Below are positions 55,312 to 62,980 of a DNA stretch of 64,000 nt, one piece after another. Origin of the DNA: Myceligenerans salitolerans (lineage in GTDB: Bacteria; Actinomycetota; Actinomycetes; Actinomycetales; Cellulomonadaceae); NCBI RefSeq assembly GCF_017349295.1, contig NZ_JAFMPK010000048.1, positions 1 to 64,000 of the forward strand. The letters run 5' to 3'. The notes beneath the pieces were generated by a model. It was not told the origin of the DNA and ran no database searches. It saw only the letters and a list, made by a program, of their open reading frames with translations. The translations under genes and the position numbers were made by a program. Numbering within the stretch: position 1 is the first letter of the stretch; every line of letters begins with the position of its first letter.

Positions 55312-55899
55312 GTGTCCCGTCGCACCACCGCCCACCGACGCGCCCGCACCGTCGCGGTCGCGGCCGTCACCGCGGCGGGTGCCGCCCTCCTGTCGGCATG
55401 CGCCCCCACCACCACCGCACTCAACTACTCGCCGTCCGACGGCGTGATGGTGTCCGTGGGTGCGCAGGAGGTCGACGAGTACACCGACCTGCGTGGCCTC
55501 AACCTCATGGTGGTGTCCGAGGAGGAGGGGGCTCCCGGCACCCTGCTCGGCGCGCTCACGAACGACACCCAGGAGGACGCGACGTTCACGCTCGCTCCGG
55601 AGGGGGCCACGCCCGTCGTCTTCGAGGTCGGCGCGGGCGACACCGTCTACATCGGCGGCGACGCCGGGGAGACGGTCCTGCTCGACGTCGTCACCGCCAT
55701 GCCCGGGTCCAGCGTCCCGACGGTGCTCGAGGCCGGCGGCGAGTCCCAGTCCTTCAACCTGCCGGTGCTCAGCGGCGAGCTGGCCGAGTACGCGGCCTAC
55801 GTGCCCAGCCCGTCGCCGTCCGAGTCCGCGGACCCGCAGTCCTCCGCGTCACCGGAGACCTCGCCGTCACCGGAGACCTCGCCGTCGTCGGACGAGTGA
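55312..55899 (+). CDS. Predicted lipoprotein
   Basis: The 195-residue protein has a basic N-terminus, a short hydrophobic helix and a lipobox ALLSAC, with the lipid-bearing cysteine at about residue 30. The mature part is a single beta-rich domain (SVGAQEVDEYTDLRGLNLMVVSEEEGAPGTLLGALTNDT) that resembles small actinobacterial envelope lipoproteins of unknown function. A Ser/Pro-rich tail contains the repeat SPETSPSPETSPSSDE. The GTG at 55312 has GGGAG upstream. It is transcribed away from carD. I recognise no family with certainty. Confidence 0.8.
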   Translation: MSRRTTAHRRARTVAVAAVTAAGAALLSACAPTTTALNYSPSDGVMVSVGAQEVDEYTDLRGLNLMVVSEEEGAPGTLLGALTNDTQEDATFTLAPEGATPVVFEVGAGDTVYIGGDAGETVLLDVVTAMPGSSVPTVLEAGGESQSFNLPVLSGELAEYAAYVPSPSPSESADPQSSASPETSPSPETSPSSDE

Positions 55900-56053
55900 G
55901 CGAGAGTCCTCGGCAGCCCGGGCCCGGCGGGGAAACCGTCCTGATTTCACTCGCTCCCGACATCTCCGGTCGATAGGGTCCTGTCGGGCGATCCCGTCCA
56001 GGTCTCCCCTCCCCGCCTCCGGGGACGACCCCGAAACCGAAGGGCTCGAAGTC

Positions 56054-56590
56054 TTGCTTCTGCGCACCACCTCCCCCGCCTCTCGCCGCCTTCGTGGCTT
56101 CACCGTCGTCGTCGGCGCGGCCCTGGCCGCCGGCATCCTCTCCGGGTGCTCGGCGATCGACGGATTCCTGGAGGGGAGCTCCGACGAGGCCCCTCGCGAC
56201 GAGAACGGTGAGATCACCGAGGCGTCCGACGCCGACGCGATGTCCGTGGAGATCGGGGACTGCCTCGACATCGCGGCGCTCGAGAACCAGGCCACCTTCA
56301 CCGACCTGCCCGTCATGCCGTGCGACGAGGAGCACACCGGCGAGATCTACGCCGAGAAGGACCTGGCCAACGGCGAGTATCCCGGGGAGAAGGACGTCAC
56401 GGCGGAGGCCGACACGTTCTGCGAGAGCGAGTTCGAGACGTTCGTCGGCGTGCCGTACTCGGAGTCCGAGCTGTACTTCTGGTCGTTCTACCCGACCAAG
56501 GAGAGCTGGCAGCAGGAGGACCGCACCATCCAGTGCGTGCTGGAGTCCGAGAAGCCGGTGACGGAATCACTGGAGGGTGTCGAGAGGTAA
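56054..56590 (+). CDS. Septum-formation-family lipoprotein
   Basis: The 178-residue protein has a signal peptide with lipobox GILSGCS. The mature domain contains VEIGDCLDIAALENQATFTDLPVMPCDEEHTGEIYAEKDL and a second CESEFETFVG segment with a later cysteine in TIQCVLES. The paired cysteines and PCxxxHxxE pattern are typical of the actinobacterial septum formation family (also seen in DUF4190-type proteins). The TTG at 56054 has GAAGGG nine bases upstream and is chosen over the longer open frame. It lies after the other lipoprotein gene and ends at a strong terminator. Confidence 0.8.
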   Translation: MLLRTTSPASRRLRGFTVVVGAALAAGILSGCSAIDGFLEGSSDEAPRDENGEITEASDADAMSVEIGDCLDIAALENQATFTDLPVMPCDEEHTGEIYAEKDLANGEYPGEKDVTAEADTFCESEFETFVGVPYSESELYFWSFYPTKESWQQEDRTIQCVLESEKPVTESLEGVER

Positions 56591-56595
56591 CGCCC

Positions 56596-56632
56596 GAAGG
56601 CCCCCGGGGATCGAGGATCCCTGGGGGCCTTC
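56596..56632. terminator. Terminator after the septum-formation lipoprotein gene
   Basis: A 17-bp stem with one G-U pair (GAAGGCCCCCGGGGATC and its partner) closes a three-base loop just after the stop codon at 56590. It can also serve pstB on the other strand. Confidence 0.85.
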
Positions 56633-56744
56633 CGTACGTTCACGCCCACCGAACCGGTCCCGGGCCGCCGGAAGCGTACGACGGCGCCCGCAGGGCGAGG
56701 AACGAGCCGAGGACGACGGAACCCGGCGGCTCCGAAGACACCGG

Positions 56745-57524
56745 TCAGCCGAAACGGCCCGAGACGTAGTCCTCGGTGGCCTGCTCCGACGGAGAGCTGA
56801 AGATCGTCGCCGTGTCGTCCATCTCGATGAGCTTGCCCGGCTTGCCGGTCCCGGCGATGTTGAAGAACGCCGTCCTGTCGCTCACGCGCGCAGCCTGCTG
56901 CATGTTGTGCGTGACGATGACGATCGTGTAGTCCTTCTTCATCTCCTGGATCAGGTCCTCGATCGCCAGCGTGGAGATCGGGTCGAGCGCGGAACACGGC
57001 TCGTCCATGAGGACCACCTGGGGCTTCACCGCGATGGTGCGCGCGATGCACAGGCGCTGCTGCTGCCCGCCGGACAGGCCCGAGCCGGGCTTCTCGAGGC
57101 GGTCCTTCACCTCGTTCCAGAGGTTCGCCCCCCGGAGCGAGGACTCCACCAGGTCGTCGGCGTCCGACTTGGAGATCCTGCGGTTGTTCAGCTTGACGCC
57201 GGCCAGGACGTTGTCCCGGATCGACATGGTCGGGAACGGGTTCGGCCGCTGGAACACCATGCCGATGTTGCGGCGCACCGCCACCGGGTCGACCCCGGGA
57301 CCGTACAGGTCGACGCCCTCGAGCTCGACGCTGCCGTCCACGTACGCGCCGGGGATGACCTCGTGCATGCGGTTGAGCGTGCGGATGAACGTGGACTTGC
57401 CGCAGCCGGACGGCCCGATGAAGGCCGTCACGGAGCGCGGCTCGATCGTCATCGAGACGCCCTCGACCGCGAGGAAGTCACCGTAGTAGATGTTGACGTC
57501 CTTGACGTCGATGCGCTGGGCCAT
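56745..57524 (-). CDS. pstB: Phosphate ABC transporter ATP-binding protein PstB
   Basis: The 259-residue ATPase has Walker [11 protein letters not shown] (36-45), signature [14 protein letters not shown] and Walker [17 protein letters not shown], with H loop [35 protein letters not shown] and [14 protein letters not shown] are PstB hallmarks. It powers high-affinity phosphate uptake together with PstA and PstC. The ATG at 57524 has AAGGAT upstream. It is the last gene of the pst set; no phoU follows in the window. A long frame to 58556 in the same register is a shadow upstream of this start. Confidence 0.97.
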   Translation of the reverse strand: MAQRIDVKDVNIYYGDFLAVEGVSMTIEPRSVTAFIGPSGCGKSTFIRTLNRMHEVIPGAYVDGSVELEGVDLYGPGVDPVAVRRNIGMVFQRPNPFPTMSIRDNVLAGVKLNNRRISKSDADDLVESSLRGANLWNEVKDRLEKPGSGLSGGQQQRLCIARTIAVKPQVVLMDEPCSALDPISTLAIEDLIQEMKKDYTIVIVTHNMQQAARVSDRTAFFNIAGTGKPGKLIEMDDTATIFSSPSEQATEDYVSGRFG

Positions 57525-57568
57525 GGAGAAGATCCTTCGTGTGTGCGCTGGGCGAGGGGTCCTGCGCG

Positions 57569-58513
57569 TCAGCGCAGCTTCGGTGCGAACCACCGGTTGA
57601 CGAGGCGACCCGCGATGTTGAGGAGCATGACGACGATGATGAGGACGAGCGCCGCGCCCCACGCGTTCTGGTACGAGATGTCCACGACGCAGTTGAGCTG
57701 GTCCTCCCGGCACGTCGCCATGCCTTGGCTGTACTGCCGGTAGATGAACACCGGCAGGGTCGTCATCCGTCCCTCGAACGCGTTGAGGTTGATCGAGTCG
57801 GTGACGCCCACCGCCACGAGCAGCGGGGCGGTCTCGCCGATGACACGCGCGACGGCCAGCAGGATACCGGTCGTCAGGCCCGCCACCGAGGTGCGCAGCA
57901 CGACCCGGATGATCGTCAGCCACTTGGGCACACCGAGGGCGTACGACGCCTCGCGCAGCTCGTTCGGGACGAGCTTGAGCATCTCCTCGCAGGAGCGGAC
58001 CACCACGGGGATCATCAGCACCGACAGCGCGATGGCGCCCATGATCCCGAACCGTGCCCCGGGCCCGAGGAAGATCGTCATCAGGGCCACCACGAACAGG
58101 CCCGCCACGATCGACGGGATGCCGGTCATCACGTCGACGAAGAAGGTGACCGAACGCGCCAGCGCACCTCGCCCGTACTCGACGAGGTAGATCGCCGTGA
58201 GGAGGCCGACCGGGACCGAGATCAGCGCCGCCCAGCCCGTGATGATGAGGGTGCCCATGATGGCGTGGTAGATCCCGCCGGAGGGGTCGCCGCCGAAGAT
58301 GCCGCGCATCGAGTAGGTCAGGAAGTCGAGGCTGACCCGGCCGGCGCCGTTGACGAGAACCGTCCACAGCAGGGACACGAGCGGGATCATCGCGACGACG
58401 AACGCCGCCCAGATCAGCACGGTCATGAGCCGGTCCACCGCCTTCCGGCGGGGCTCGGAGGATGTCAGCAGGGCGCGGGTGCGCTCCGTGGTGTCCATCG
58501 TGTCGGTGCTCAT
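57569..58513 (-). CDS. pstA: Phosphate ABC transporter permease PstA
   Basis: The 314-residue permease has six membrane helices. [21 protein letters not shown] and [48 protein letters not shown] contain the EAA-loop signature and the PstA-specific GET motif. It forms the channel with PstC. The ATG overlaps the pstC stop by one base (TGATG), so translation is coupled. The extracytoplasmic loop near the end has two cysteines ([13 protein letters not shown]). Confidence 0.95.
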   Translation of the reverse strand: MSTDTMDTTERTRALLTSSEPRRKAVDRLMTVLIWAAFVVAMIPLVSLLWTVLVNGAGRVSLDFLTYSMRGIFGGDPSGGIYHAIMGTLIITGWAALISVPVGLLTAIYLVEYGRGALARSVTFFVDVMTGIPSIVAGLFVVALMTIFLGPGARFGIMGAIALSVLMIPVVVRSCEEMLKLVPNELREASYALGVPKWLTIIRVVLRTSVAGLTTGILLAVARVIGETAPLLVAVGVTDSINLNAFEGRMTTLPVFIYRQYSQGMATCREDQLNCVVDISYQNAWGAALVLIIVVMLLNIAGRLVNRWFAPKLR

Positions 58514-59529
58514 CAGTTGGCTCCCGAGAATTCTTTGCGGCGCGCCACGATGGCACGGGCGATCATGTTCACGGCCATGGTGATCAGGAACAACGCGAGA
58601 CCTGTCGCGATCAGGGCGTTGACCGCCAGACCGGTCGCCTCCGCGAAGTCCAGGGCGATGTACGCCGCGATCGTCTGGTGCTGCGCTCCGGCCAGGATCT
58701 GCAGCGAGTAGACGAGGAACCCGGGACTGATGATCATGAGGACGGCCATCGTCTCCCCGAGCGCCCGGCCGAGACCGAGCATCGCCGCCGAGATCACGCC
58801 CGACCGCCCGAACGGGAGAACGGCGGTCCGAACCATCTCCCACCGCGTGGCCCCGAGCGCGAGTGCGGCCTCCTCGTGCAGCTTCGGTGTCTGCAGGAAG
58901 ACCTCGCGCGACACCGCCGTGATGATCGGCAGGATCATCACGGCGAGGACGACCGAGACGGTGGCGAGGACCTTGCCGGTCGCCGAGACGTCACCCGCGA
59001 ACAGCGGGAACCACCCGAAGTTGTCCCCCAGCCAGAACCAGACCGGCTTGACCACGGGCGCCAGGACCAGGAAGCCCCAGAGGCCGTAGACGACGGACGG
59101 GATCGCCGCCAGCAGATCGACGAGGTATCCCAGGACCTGAGCCAGCCGGCGTGGCGCGTAGTGCGAGATGAAGAGGCCGATTCCCATGGCCACCGGCGTG
59201 GCGAGCGCCAGGGCGAGAACGGCGGCCAGGAGGGTACCGAAGATCAGGGGGCCGATGAACTCCAGGAGGGACGTGCCCTCCGGGTACCGTCCGACGGCGC
59301 TGGAGAGCTCCTCTTCCGAGGCCGTGATCGCGGGCCATGCGCGCAGGAGGAGGAAGAGTGCCACCGCGGCGAGCGTCGCCAGGATCAGGGCTCCCGCCCC
59401 GGTGGCGATCCACCGGAAGACCCTGCTGAAGCCACGCTCGGTGTCGCCACTCCTGCGGCGTCGTGCAGTTGCCCGCGAGGGAGGCCCCTTCGGCGTCGCC
59501 GGGAGCTGCGGGCTGTCGGTCGTTGTCAC
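58513..59529 (-). CDS. pstC: Phosphate ABC transporter permease PstC
   Basis: The 338-residue permease begins with a cytoplasmic tail and a helix ([22 protein letters not shown]). [26 protein letters not shown] and [49 protein letters not shown] are the PstC EAA loop and GET motif. It pairs with PstA and takes phosphate from PstS. Its stop overlaps the pstA start. A 131-base gap with a strong hairpin separates it from pstS, probably so that the binding protein is made in excess. Confidence 0.95.
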   Translation of the reverse strand: MTTTDSPQLPATPKGPPSRATARRRRSGDTERGFSRVFRWIATGAGALILATLAAVALFLLLRAWPAITASEEELSSAVGRYPEGTSLLEFIGPLIFGTLLAAVLALALATPVAMGIGLFISHYAPRRLAQVLGYLVDLLAAIPSVVYGLWGFLVLAPVVKPVWFWLGDNFGWFPLFAGDVSATGKVLATVSVVLAVMILPIITAVSREVFLQTPKLHEEAALALGATRWEMVRTAVLPFGRSGVISAAMLGLGRALGETMAVLMIISPGFLVYSLQILAGAQHQTIAAYIALDFAEATGLAVNALIATGLALFLITMAVNMIARAIVARRKEFSGAN

Positions 59530-59583
59530 GCGAGTTCCTCGCTACTCGTGGTCACTGCTCAATGATCGTCCATGAACGGCCGA

Positions 59584-59630
59584 GCCGGTGACCGCCTGAC
59601 CCGCTGTCATGGGGCCAGGCGATCACCGGC
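59584..59630 (-). terminator. Hairpin between pstS and pstC (attenuator-like)
   Basis: The 15-bp arms (GCCGGTGACCGCCTG at 59584-59598 and 59616-59630) have one mismatch around a 17-base loop. The position after the binding-protein gene and before the permease genes suggests partial termination or RNA protection that favours PstS. Confidence 0.6.
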
Positions 59631-59660
59631 AGCGGCGTCCAGCTCGGACCTTCAGCCGGT

Positions 59661-60767
59661 TCAGCCGGCGGCGGAGATCGTCTCGACCGCCGTCAGGAAC
59701 TCGGAGCGGAGCTCCTCGCTCACCGGGGCGGAGCCCGCGGCGTCGGTGCCCTGCGCCTGGCCCTCGTCGCTCAGGATGTAGGAGTACAGGCCCTTGACGA
59801 GCTCGGCGGTCTCCTCGTCCTCGTACGTGGCGCACGCGATGTGGTAGGAGACCAGCACGATCGGGTAGGTGCCCGGGATGTCACGTGCCAGGTCGTAGGC
59901 CCACACCGTGTCGGCGGTGCCCTCGACCCGCGGCGACTCGGCGACGACGGCGGCAGCGGCCTCGGGGCTGTAGGGGACGAACTCGCCGCCCACGCCGACG
60001 GCCGCGGTGCCCAGGTCGCCGATCTGCGACGCGTCGGCGTAGCCGATGGTGCCCTCACCCGAGGTGATGGTGGTGACCACGCCGGAGGTGCCCTGCGCGG
60101 ACTCCTGGCCCTCGACCGGCCAGACGTCCTCGACCTCGAAGTCCCAGACGTCCGGGACCACGGTGCTCAGGTACTCGACGAAGTTCTCGGTGGTACCCGA
60201 GGGGTCCGAGCGGTGCACGACGGTGATGTCCGTGTCGGGCAGATCGGCGTCGGGGTTGTCGGCGGCGATGGCCTCGTCGTCCCACGTCGTGATGTCGCCC
60301 TTGAAGATCGAGGCGATGGTCTCCGGGGTCATGTTCAGCGAGTCGATGCCCTCGAGGTTGAACGCGACCGCGACCGGGCTGATGTACCCCGGGTACTCGA
60401 TCACGTCGCTGCCGCAGGTCTCCTCGGCGGCGGCCATCTCCTCGTCGTCGAGCGCGGCGTCCGAGCCGATGAACGGGAAGGCGCCCGAGATGAAGTTCTC
60501 GCGGCCCGTGCCGGAACCGGTCGGGTCGTAGTTCACGGTGACGTCGGGGTGCTGGCTCTGGAAGCCGGCGCGCCAGGCCTCCATGGCGGACTCCTGCGAC
60601 GACGCGCCGCCGCCGCTGAGGGTTCCGGAGAGCTCCGTGCCGCCCTCGGTCGCCTCGGCGGTGCTGTCGCCACCGGTGTTCGGGTCGGAGCCGCAGGCAG
60701 CGAGGGTCAGCGCGAGCGCGCCGACCATGGCGACGGAACCAGCGCGGGTGAATCGGCTGAGCTTCAC
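59661..60767 (-). CDS. pstS: Phosphate ABC transporter substrate-binding protein PstS (first copy)
   Basis: The 368-residue lipoprotein has a lipobox in ALTLAACGSD. The mature protein holds the PstS motifs LSGGGASSQESAMEAW, then YDPTGSGTGRENFISGAFPFIGSDAALDD, HRSDPSGTTENFVEYL and GTIGYADASQIG. The SGTTENF loop binds phosphate. The GTG at 60767 has GGAAAG six bases upstream; an ATG at 60779 is less well placed. It leads the pst transport operon. Its promoter carries a PHO operator of the same design as that of the second pstS gene, about 1.3 kb away. Confidence 0.95.
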   Translation of the reverse strand: MKLSRFTRAGSVAMVGALALTLAACGSDPNTGGDSTAEATEGGTELSGTLSGGGASSQESAMEAWRAGFQSQHPDVTVNYDPTGSGTGRENFISGAFPFIGSDAALDDEEMAAAEETCGSDVIEYPGYISPVAVAFNLEGIDSLNMTPETIASIFKGDITTWDDEAIAADNPDADLPDTDITVVHRSDPSGTTENFVEYLSTVVPDVWDFEVEDVWPVEGQESAQGTSGVVTTITSGEGTIGYADASQIGDLGTAAVGVGGEFVPYSPEAAAAVVAESPRVEGTADTVWAYDLARDIPGTYPIVLVSYHIACATYEDEETAELVKGLYSYILSDEGQAQGTDAAGSAPVSEELRSEFLTAVETISAAG

Positions 60768-60829
60768 GTGTCTTTCCATCCTGTTCAAAGATCTGGGTCG
60801 GGCGCCGGCAGTCGCCGACGTCAAGCGCG

Positions 60830-60835
60830 ACGCTA
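60830..60835 (-). promoter_or_regulatory. -10 element of the first pstS promoter
   Basis: TAGCGT sits in CCCTAGCGTC, identical to the second pstS promoter, five bases downstream of the last 11-mer PHO unit. Confidence 0.6.
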
Positions 60836-60840
60836 GGGAG

Positions 60841-60884
60841 ACGGGATGACCTCGCGCCCAGGTTCAAGTGAACGGAAGATGAAC
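60841..60884 (-). promoter_or_regulatory. PHO operator of the first pstS gene
   Basis: On the minus strand, four consecutive 11-base units read GTTCATCTTCC, GTTCACTTGAA, CCTGGGCGCGA and GGTCATCCCGT. Units 1, 2 and 4 fit the actinobacterial PHO-box pattern (GTTCAYY, 11-base period); the third is degenerate. The set ends five bases before the -10 TAGCGT. Confidence 0.75.
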
Positions 60885-61013
60885 AGTGGCGGCAAACTCT
60901 CGTGACGTCGGCCACTCGCCTTGCGATGTCATGACCGCCGACGGACGATGGATGACTACGCAATTCACCCATCGTGACCTGCGGCGATCCGCTGCCTGCG
61001 GCTACGCGGTGGC

Positions 61014-62108
61014 CTAGCCCAGGTAGATGGACCGCGCGGCCTCCTCGACCCTGCGCTGCACGAAGTCGGAGACCGGCGCGCTGCCTGCCGCCTCCGCGGC
61101 ACGCCGCTGGCCCTCGGCGGACGAGACGTACGTCAGGAACGCCTTGACGAACCGCCCGGTCGCCTTGTCCGAGTACCGGGAGCAGACGATCGCGTACGAC
61201 ACGAGCACCAAGGGGTAGGCGTAGCTCTCCGTCGTCTTCCGGTCGATCTGGTACGCGAGGTCGTACTTGGTGCGCCCTTCGATGATCGCCGACACGTCGA
61301 CGGCGGCCGCCGCCGCCTCGGGCGTGAACGGGACGAACTCGTCTCCCACCTTGATGGCGGCGTTGCCGAGATCCGCCGTTCGTGAGGCGTCCGCGTAGGT
61401 CACCGCGCCGGGGTTCGCGCGCACGAACTCCGTGACACCGTCCGTGCCGTCCGCGGACCGGCCTCCTTCGAGCGGCCAGACGCCGTCCGCCGGGTGCGGC
61501 CACTGGGCCGGCGCGACCTGTGACAGGTAGTCCGTGAAGTTCTCGGTGGTCCCCGAGTCGTCGGCGCGGTGCACCGGGACGATCGCCGTGGCGGGCAGGT
61601 CGGCGTCCGGGTTGTCGGCGGCGATCGCCGCGTCGTTCCAGTGGGTGATCTGTCCCGCGAAGATCTTCGCGATCACCTCCGCCCGGAGGTTGAGCTCGTC
61701 GATGCCCTCGAGGTTGAAGGCCACCGAGATCGGGCTCACGTACACCGGCAGGTCGATCCCGTTCCCGCCGGCGCACACCTCGGCCGAGGCGTTCAGCTCG
61801 TCCTCCGACAGGACGGCGTCCGATCCCGCGAACGCGACCTTCCCGGCGAGGAACTCCTCGCGCCCCCCGCCGGAACCGATGGCCCGGTACGAGACCTTCA
61901 CGCCGGGGTGCTCGGCGCTGAAGCCTTCGATCCACGCCGCCATCGCCTTCTCCTGCGCGGAGGAGCCGGAGCCCGCGAACGATCCCGACACCTCGATCGG
62001 CGCGGGCGGGACATAGGTGGCACCCATCATCTGACTGCATCCGGAGATCGGGAGGACGAGGGCGGCCGCGGCGAGGACCGCGACGGCACGGTTACTGGGG
62101 AGGGTCAT
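61014..62108 (-). CDS. Phosphate ABC transporter substrate-binding protein PstS (second copy)
   Basis: The 364-residue lipoprotein has a lipobox in LPISGCSQ. PstS motifs are clear: FAGSGSSAQEKAMAAW, then YRAIGSGGGREEFLAGKVAFAGSDAVLSE, HRADDSGTTENFTDYL and GAVTYADASR. It is clearly paralogous to the first PstS, with similar domain order but considerable divergence. It lies immediately upstream of that gene and has its own promoter and PHO operator. The ATG at 62108 has only a weak GGGA upstream. It could differ in affinity or in the form of phosphate it binds. Confidence 0.93.
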   Translation of the reverse strand: MTLPSNRAVAVLAAAALVLPISGCSQMMGATYVPPAPIEVSGSFAGSGSSAQEKAMAAWIEGFSAEHPGVKVSYRAIGSGGGREEFLAGKVAFAGSDAVLSEDELNASAEVCAGGNGIDLPVYVSPISVAFNLEGIDELNLRAEVIAKIFAGQITHWNDAAIAADNPDADLPATAIVPVHRADDSGTTENFTDYLSQVAPAQWPHPADGVWPLEGGRSADGTDGVTEFVRANPGAVTYADASRTADLGNAAIKVGDEFVPFTPEAAAAAVDVSAIIEGRTKYDLAYQIDRKTTESYAYPLVLVSYAIVCSRYSDKATGRFVKAFLTYVSSAEGQRRAAEAAGSAPVSDFVQRRVEEAARSIYLG

Positions 62109-62116
62109 GTCCCATG

Positions 62117-62122
62117 ACGCTA
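62117..62122 (-). promoter_or_regulatory. -10 element of the second pstS promoter
   Basis: TAGCGT in CCCTAGCGTC lies five bases downstream of the PHO units, eight bases ahead of the ATG at 62108, so the transcript is nearly leaderless. Confidence 0.6.
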
Positions 62123-62127
62123 GGGAC

Positions 62128-62171
62128 GCCTGGTGAATGCCAGTCCGGACAAAAGCAAACAGAAGGTGAAC
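62128..62171 (-). promoter_or_regulatory. PHO operator of the second pstS gene
   Basis: On the minus strand four 11-base units read GTTCACCTTCT, GTTTGCTTTTG, TCCGGACTGGC and ATTCACCAGGC. The spacing to the -10 is exactly the same as at the first pstS gene, and again the third unit is the degenerate one. Confidence 0.75.
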
Positions 62172-62219
62172 AGCGTCAGTGACATCCCACATAGCCGCAA
62201 GACAGATATCCAAGACATC

Positions 62220-62258
62220 CTCGGCGGTGGGTTCACGTCACCTCGTCCCACCGCCGAG
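62220..62258 (-). terminator. Terminator of the two-component operon
   Basis: A perfect 12-bp stem (CTCGGCGGTGGG at 62220-62231 with 62247-62258) closes a 15-base loop, 24 bases past the response-regulator stop. Confidence 0.75.
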
Positions 62259-62281
62259 ATCACGTCACGACGGGTCCGCGA

Positions 62282-62980
62282 CTACTCCTCCGAGTCCGCC
62301 AGCTTGTATCCCAGGCCACGAACGGTCAGCAGGTAGCGCGGCGTCCCCGGGTCCGGCTCGATCTTCGACCGGATGCGCTTGACATGGACGTCCAGCGTCT
62401 TGGTGTCACCCACGTAGTCGGCGCCCCAGACACGATCGATGAGCTGTCCGCGTGTCAGGACGCGGCCCGCGTTGCGCAGCAGCAGTTCGAGCAGGTCGAA
62501 CTCCTTGAGCGGAAGCGAGATCGTCTCGCCGTTCACCGTGACCGTGTGCCGCTCGACGTCCATGGTGACCGGGCCTGCCTCCAGGACACCCGTGGTGTCG
62601 TCCGCCGTCTGCTCGACCGGCTGCCTGCGGCGCAGCACCGCCCGCATCCGCGCCAGCAGCTCCCGGAACGAGTACGGCTTGGTGACGTAGTCGTCGGCGC
62701 CGAGCTCCAGGCCGACCACCTTGTCGATCTCGGAGTCCTTCGCGGTGAGCATGATGACCGGCACGTCGCCGCGAGCGCGAAGTTCCCGGCACACCTCCGT
62801 GCCGGACAGGCCCGGAAGCATCAGGTCGAGCAGCACCAGATCGGCCCCGTCGGCGTCGTAGGCCGCGAGCGCGGCGTTGCCGTCCGCCGCCTCGACCACC
62901 TCGAACCCCTCACGGGCGAGCTGGTAGGTCAACGGGTCGCGGTACGACTCCTCGTCCTCGACCACCAGGATGCGCGTCAC
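62282..62980 (-). CDS. Response regulator, RegX3/PhoP type
   Basis: The 232-residue OmpR-family regulator has acidic pocket VVEDEE, phosphoacceptor D52 in LVLLDLMLPGLSG, T79 in IMLTAKD and K101 in DYVTKPYS. The winged helix includes LPLKEFDLLELLLRNAGRVLTRGQLIDRVWGADYVGDTKTLDVHVKRIRSKIE, very close to RegX3/PhoP of actinobacteria. Its ATG overlaps the kinase stop (ATGA), and it lies directly upstream of two pstS genes with PHO operators, so it is the likely activator under phosphate starvation. Confidence 0.92.
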   Translation of the reverse strand: MTRILVVEDEESYRDPLTYQLAREGFEVVEAADGNAALAAYDADGADLVLLDLMLPGLSGTEVCRELRARGDVPVIMLTAKDSEIDKVVGLELGADDYVTKPYSFRELLARMRAVLRRRQPVEQTADDTTGVLEAGPVTMDVERHTVTVNGETISLPLKEFDLLELLLRNAGRVLTRGQLIDRVWGADYVGDTKTLDVHVKRIRSKIEPDPGTPRYLLTVRGLGYKLADSEE

